From JAQUVS01 sp964389735 (lineage in GTDB: Bacteria > Bacillota_I > Bacilli_A > RF39 > UBA660), in NCBI GenBank assembly GCA_964389735.1, contig CAYMEJ010000006.1, positions 1 through 35,307 of the forward strand: DNA of 35,307 nt, in the 5' to 3' direction. The notes under the pieces were generated by a model. It was not told the DNA's origin. It saw nothing but the letters and a program-made list of their open reading frames with translations, and made no database searches. Position 1 is the stretch's first letter. Every line of letters starts with the position of its first letter. The translations under genes were made by a program, and so were the position numbers. Of the stretch, positions 34,301-35,307 are shown piece by piece.

Positions 34301-35214
34301 CTTTCAGTTATATTTGATGCACCATTAATTACTCTTACTTTTAATTTGTAATTGTCTGTTCTTAAATTTTTATATGTATAAGCGTTATTTGTTGTAATTT
34401 TTGTCCATGAATTACCATTATCTTTACTATATTGATATCCAATTATACCAGATTCGTCATCTGATGCATTTGCAGATATTTTTATTGTTTTAGCAGAATT
34501 AGCATATGATACTGCTAAATTTGCTTTTGTTTTATCAAATTTAATTGAAAATTCTTTTGATAATTTACCATTTATATTTACTTTATAAGTACCTGTCTCA
34601 TTGATAGTGATTGAATTAGTGTTTGCATTTGTTATAACACTATTATTTTTGTACCAAGTATATATTAAATCTTTATTATCAAAATTATAATAATTAGCAG
34701 TTAATTTAACATATTCAGAATATGACCATCCATTATTTTTAATTTCTTTATTTTCTTTTGATGTAGCTTTAATAACTGGAATTGATAAATTTAAAGGATT
34801 TTCTTCTAAACAGGTACTACTTTCATAATGGCTACAAATTAAACATACTGTATAGTTATATTTGTCTAATAAACTATTATTAGAATTATTATCTATCTTT
34901 ATATAAGTTTTTTTCTCATTACAAAAATTTTCGCTTACTGGATCAGTTAAATTATTTAGTAATTTATCATTTATTAGTTGTTCTGCTGAAAAAACTATAG
35001 TTTCACCAACTGTAAGTGTTGGATATTTTGTTAATTTAGATATTGCAGCACTTCTAATAGAGTTTTCCATTATTCTATAAGCTTTTTCTCTACTTGAATT
35101 AATATAACTATTATAAAGTTGAGTTCCTATAGTTAAAATGACACCTAAAATAACTATTACTGCTAATAGTTCTATTAATGTAAAAGCACCATTTTTTTGT
35201 TTTTTTCTTCTCAT
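25333..35214 (-). CDS. giant prepilin-like repeat protein (3293 residues)
   Basis: No stop or frame break in 9.9 kb. Residues 1-30 are a class III prepilin signal: leader MRRKKQKNGA, cleavage before Phe11, FTLIELLAVIVILGVIL with Glu at +5. Residues 31-140 form a pilin-like head with four Cys (98, 124, 127, 135). An Ig-like domain covers about 143-228. From 231 to 3204 are 14 units of 199-219 residues, each with an A domain (ESGIYGYQFS, GG.TW, YTF.NL, Y..KVR) and a B domain (PTF.VTP..GW, Cys pair, NTWYK, G.IITHV.DG.NY, ID.TPP). A last A domain (3205-3293) ends the protein with no anchor or sortase motif. It resembles OmpL47/Fn3/Ig-like adhesin repeats fused to a pilin. GAGGTT precedes ATG 35214. 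A pilus-borne adhesin assembled by the nearby ATPase is inference; a membrane-tethered adhesin is the alternative. Confidence 0.9.
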   Translation of the reverse strand: MRRKKQKNGAFTLIELLAVIVILGVILTIGTQLYNSYINSSREKAYRIMENSIRSAAISKLTKYPTLTVGETIVFSAEQLINDKLLNNLTDPVSENFCNEKKTYIKIDNNSNNSLLDKYNYTVCLICSHYESSTCLEENPLNLSIPVIKATSKENKEIKNNGWSYSEYVKLTANYYNFDNKDLIYTWYKNNSVITNANTNSITINETGTYKVNINGKLSKEFSIKFDKTKANLAVSYANSAKTIKISANASDDESGIIGYQYSKDNGNSWTKITTNNAYTYKNLRTDNYKLKVRVINGASNITESETIELYVDETSAPTFVITPSEGWSQYKDIQINYNGIGNYLLKVTRNSNINVKAQECSKVTNKSVICDGKITNNKILANVWYKVTESPKLHLIENTTIITQVNDGNKYFSSSTQSITSIDNTKPSFVDVENYQASQNSIKVTAKAIDRESGIYGYQFSEDNGETWTKIKKTNTYTFYDLRKSTSYNIKIRAINNTYQNNGINKKNYLDSKTIPISTSNLSLPTFTVTPPILWSKDKTVKVNFTGVKYMLIKTTTSAKINVAATPCDSVIGTTSSCTGKSVATNQMLEANTWYKVVSVPTLTYTSSGSILAMITNETTDILTSTQTILNIDPTPPQNVGLTYTKTTKSMTITALGEDNESGIYGYQFSINNGSSWYPANNKVQESKTYFLDNLPKNTTYNVKVRVVNNTFGGNGYVASAYTTSNTEKIITNNLIIPTYTSIPASGWSQSKQINVNFNGEGNYLFYTPINLKINVPATMCETTPTANIDSCNSIYFYGNTEIIGGYWYLVDSSFTFKIEDQLNTTGYTFKAMLNDGKNYLSASTFTVNQIDRTPPTEADFTFTTKSDSITITATGKDPESAIGKYEFSIDDGKTWYTNESKPTTNVYTFNKIKTGTYKVRVRLTNGTSNNEKVNDLNSLITDSKNVTVSEMITPTFTPAPSSGWTRERKVVLKYTKPTGVTPAYYFKVTSPEVLSNYAVYECSEFNGITATCLPTTTAANTVLKTNIWYKITASLTPTLTFRSDGAVITNITDGTNYIDSSTLVVNPIDRTPPDVPTLTYSNTATTLTLTAHANDNESGIIKYQFSNNGGTNWYPSKPQEDPTYTFTNLSIGGSYKMKVRVYNGTYINDSASVTYNFTDSIVESLSTIVGTPTFVVTPANGWKNSKTVKVTFTGTGSYFIKPTVSVKTNITATECENVNGNNFTLTTTKVAANGMLNANTWYKVTSSPTLTMTETGTIITHVTNTINYIGGESITVTQFDSTAPLNADFTYVAEGNQITVTGLSEDLESDIYGYQFYIGTSPTSQSLKVTQTNPTYTFTNLIGATQYYVKVRAINNNYPNLGLTDSLVFKESIIKPIKTTVATPTFTVTPLSGWTNSKTLKVGFSGKGSFFVKPTVNVKTNIAATECESVTNNNFTLATTKVAANGMLNANTWYQISGTPTFTFTKSGTMITHVTDGVTYVSGITYTISEIDLTPPDVPTFTYTNTSKSITVEAIGKDNESGIKGYQFSSNGGTSWTTLQTSPIYTFDNLVKNTKYKIKVRAINNNNPNLALTHAAVYKDSIIQEITTNNLTLPTFIVTPASGWSQNKTVAINFNGEGTYMIYTTISAPINKDATLCTSSIATTCTGEVLPAGSNLTVNKWYKVEENVVIDYKTTIKSGSSATLYAQVHDGKNTTGNATQTITLIDPTAPNIPTFTYTYTTTTITINATGVDSESGITKYEFSIDDGNTWYTNATPTTKSYTFKDLETKNYKLKVRVYNGTVANNTTNTYTDSETKEYYLIGIVEPTFKITPATNWSNKKTIVLTYTKGSMTTPSYYFKVTSSNVTSNYAVYECSELNGTESTCLATTTAANTTLKTNVWYKITASTTPTLTFNESGTIMTHVSDGTNYSNSSSLTVTQIDRTSPNIPTFTYTNTSNGIIITANANDSESGIYGYQFSSNGGTNWYPSIPQESPIYTFTNLAVTGTYKLKVRAINKNYPNLAISAANKLFLFNESDIETLTLTPLEIPTYETKTITGWIHDKTVKINYNGLGAYLFYTSLPVTINKPATLCTSVSAGPYTCASTVYEPNTPLVGGKWYLVPDDIEVNITNNSTSLIGRINDGTNYKAASTLAVTNVDSVKPVITKVTPTVTTNTLQLTVSTTDALSGISKIEYSIDDGKTWYTNSTPTVTNYKFTNLPSGIYHTKVRVSDKTIDNSPSTCYTEVSNDFEVTGIIEPIYKVAPATNWAASKTITTTYTKGAMTTPIYYFKVTSPESTINVATYECSELNGVRSTCTTTATKANTILKANTWYKFANQTAATYSPIFTFKESGTIMTHVTDGTNYSNSSSLTVTQVDKTAPTESTFTYTNDSNSITITANGVDPESGITKYQFFNGTTVIATQDSPTFVYKNLGTGTYKIKVRVFNGNYANQPSLVTTYKESVVQTIALTQLDVPIFTTDPITGWIHDKTVNLTYTGLGAKLIKVTGEAKLNINATTCKSVSLPTYICDGEVIPAGTNLTTNIWYLIEENPIINVTKNSTLYATITDSKNYKNSTTMSVTNVDSRVPTITKVTPTITTNSLNLLVSATKSDSPITKYEFSIDNGKTWTINTNTLTNSYMFKGLIADKTYPVKIRVYNSTCSNSPTTCYNTYSQDIKLAEVLLPTFKITPPTGWTALRKITTTYTKGSITTPTYYFKVISDNAIVNATTYQCTELNGATSTCTTTATAANTTLKTNTWYKFANQTAATYSPIFTFKSDGTIITHVSDGQNYAGGATITTSNIDLTAPTDASLTYTANSNSITVTATGKDLESGIGGYQFSNNGGSTWTTYQTNPTYTFSNLTAGTTYSVLIRAINNNYPNDALSTTTNYKQTAITKITTTALIAPVITTIEPTTWAHDKTYTIAYNGLGAYLFNVTGTAKANQDVILCSAVGSGTYTCDGETIKKDNILTPNKWYMTPATTNINFTTTGTINARVNDGKNIKTAPAYTVSKVDGTAPLNASFTYTKTSKSISITATATDSESGIYKYEFSKDGGITWQTNSALTTRTYTYSNITSGTYDVKVRITNNTYVNSLETASTTISEKIVVEDLSPPTYTITPSIDWSTQKTVKVEFEKGYTYYIYSSVDVTTSIAATTCSSVTGTTSVCTGPNVAANGRLLAKTWYKITANPTITFIKNAYLITHITDGINYKTASVLNITNIDITPPEEIDFTYKQNGNSINIIANSADSDSGIYGYQFSKDGGITWSDTQTSNKYSFTDLESKTYNFVVKSLNNTYPNSGEGNNSIISGFKTLKIE
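26854..29430 (-). repeat. higher-order two-unit duplication (U9-U10 and U11-U12)
   Basis: Two exact nucleotide matches share one offset of 1275 bases: 27800-27833 with 29075-29108 (34 bases, U11/U9) and 26978-27012 with 28253-28287 (35 bases, U12/U10). Protein segments also pair: TGWIHDKTV in U9 and U11, TNVDS followed by ITKVTPT in both joints, and KFANQTAATYSPIFTFK in U10 and U12. A beta-alpha dimer was duplicated as a block. Confidence 0.8.
30718..31986 (-). repeat. adjacent near-duplicate units U5-U6 with single cysteines
   Basis: B domains of U5 and U6 share TKVAANGMLNANTWY and VKTNI.ATEC with only scattered changes, pointing to a recent tandem duplication. Both keep the first B-domain Cys (residues 1217 and 1429) but have Phe-Thr-Leu in place of the partner Cys found in the other units. 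Confidence 0.75.
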
Positions 35215-35251
35215 TATTTTAACCTCTATTATTATTAATATACTAATATAT

Positions 35252-35260
35252 ATTATATCA
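35252..35260 (-). promoter_or_regulatory. extended -10 promoter of the giant prepilin gene
   Basis: Minus strand TGATATAAT, 37 bases upstream of the ATG, just behind a terminator. No good -35 at 17 bases, so activation by a regulator is possible. Confidence 0.5.
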
Positions 35261-35272
35261 TTTTTTGTAACA

Positions 35273-35307
35273 TAAAAAAAGAATAAATTAATTATTTATT
35301 CCTTTTT
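35273..35307. terminator. intrinsic terminator of the gene upstream of the window edge
   Basis: Stem GAATAAAT (35281-35288) / ATTTATTC (35294-35301) with a five-base loop, followed on the minus strand by seven T. A T-run also follows on the plus strand at the window edge. It isolates the giant gene from its upstream neighbour. Confidence 0.7.

Larger units (their letters stand above)
25333..34524 (-). repeat. tandem array of 14 two-domain units plus a half unit
   Basis: Units in coding order: U1 33928-34524, U2 33298-33927, U3 32641-33297, U4 31987-32640, U5 31354-31986, U6 30718-31353, U7 30076-30717, U8 29431-30075, U9 28786-29430, U10 28129-28785, U11 27511-28128, U12 26854-27510, U13 26224-26853, U14 25603-26223, and the A half of U15 25333-25602. 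Unit lengths were counted residue by residue and sum exactly to the protein end. B domains fall into three subtypes: alpha (U4, U8, U10, U12: TYTKG, YYFKVTS, YECSELNG), beta (U3, U7, U9, U11, U13: NGLGAYLF-like) and gamma (U1, U2, U5, U6, U14). Confidence 0.9.

Noticed and set aside
25603..34524. Regular repeats at about 0.64 kb could be taken for a CRISPR or other non-coding repeat array.
   Set aside because: Repeats are imperfect, lie in one open frame, and vary mainly at the protein level; no short direct repeats with unique spacers are present.

Overview
The window looks like a very AT-rich (roughly a quarter G+C by eye), Gram-positive-type, spore-former-derived bacterium of the phylum Bacillota, probably an uncultured gut lineage of the Bacilli/Mollicutes-like kind. 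This rests on AGGTGAT/GGAGG ribosome binding sites, three sporulation proteins (SpoIIM, SpoIVB, YlbJ), nusB-xseA-xseB and lepA...hemW neighbourhoods as in Bacillus, and a SipW/TasA-type secretion cluster. The lineage is inference. The code is standard: TGG encodes Trp and TGA acts as stop at ATGA overlaps. Nearly everything is on the minus strand; plus-strand genes are a 30-codon microprotein, ylbJ and a type IV pilus-type ATPase. No rRNA, tRNA, CRISPR, IS or phage genes were seen, and no stretch over 300 bases lacks a gene.

Layout, left to right. 1-1145: start of mnmA, spoIIM, and a plus-strand Prli42-like microprotein. 1146-5373: a minus-strand surface-fibre operon with its own promoter: TasA/CalY-like fibre protein, tandem CBM2-like secreted protein, large SipW-type signal peptidase with an extra membrane domain, DUF5305-like membrane protein, then a small membrane protein. 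5389-8673: YetF/DUF421 and YfhO-like membrane proteins. 8673-11798: spoIVB, then nusB-xseA-xseB. 11802-15553: mutS with a coupled unknown gene, and another unknown gene behind a strong promoter carrying a palindrome over the expected start point. 15563-17587: ylbL/sepM and ylbJ, divergent. 17584-20116: two minor-pilin genes divergent from a GspE/PilB-type ATPase. 20115-24779: tmk, and lepA-mscL-hemW-HD hydrolase. 24780-25332: a FxLYD-like membrane-anchored protein. 25333-35214: one 3293-residue gene.

The 3293-residue protein is the most striking object. It begins with a canonical type IV prepilin signal, has a small Cys-containing pilin-like head and one Ig-like domain, then 14 complete two-domain units of 199-219 residues plus a final half unit. 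With the ATPase and two minor pilins about 5-7 kb away it suggests a type IV pilus/pseudopilus-like system that displays a giant repeat adhesin. The repeats show a higher-order two-unit period and a non-uniform cysteine pattern. Together with the TasA/CBM2 operon, the window holds two independent cell-surface display systems among housekeeping genes.
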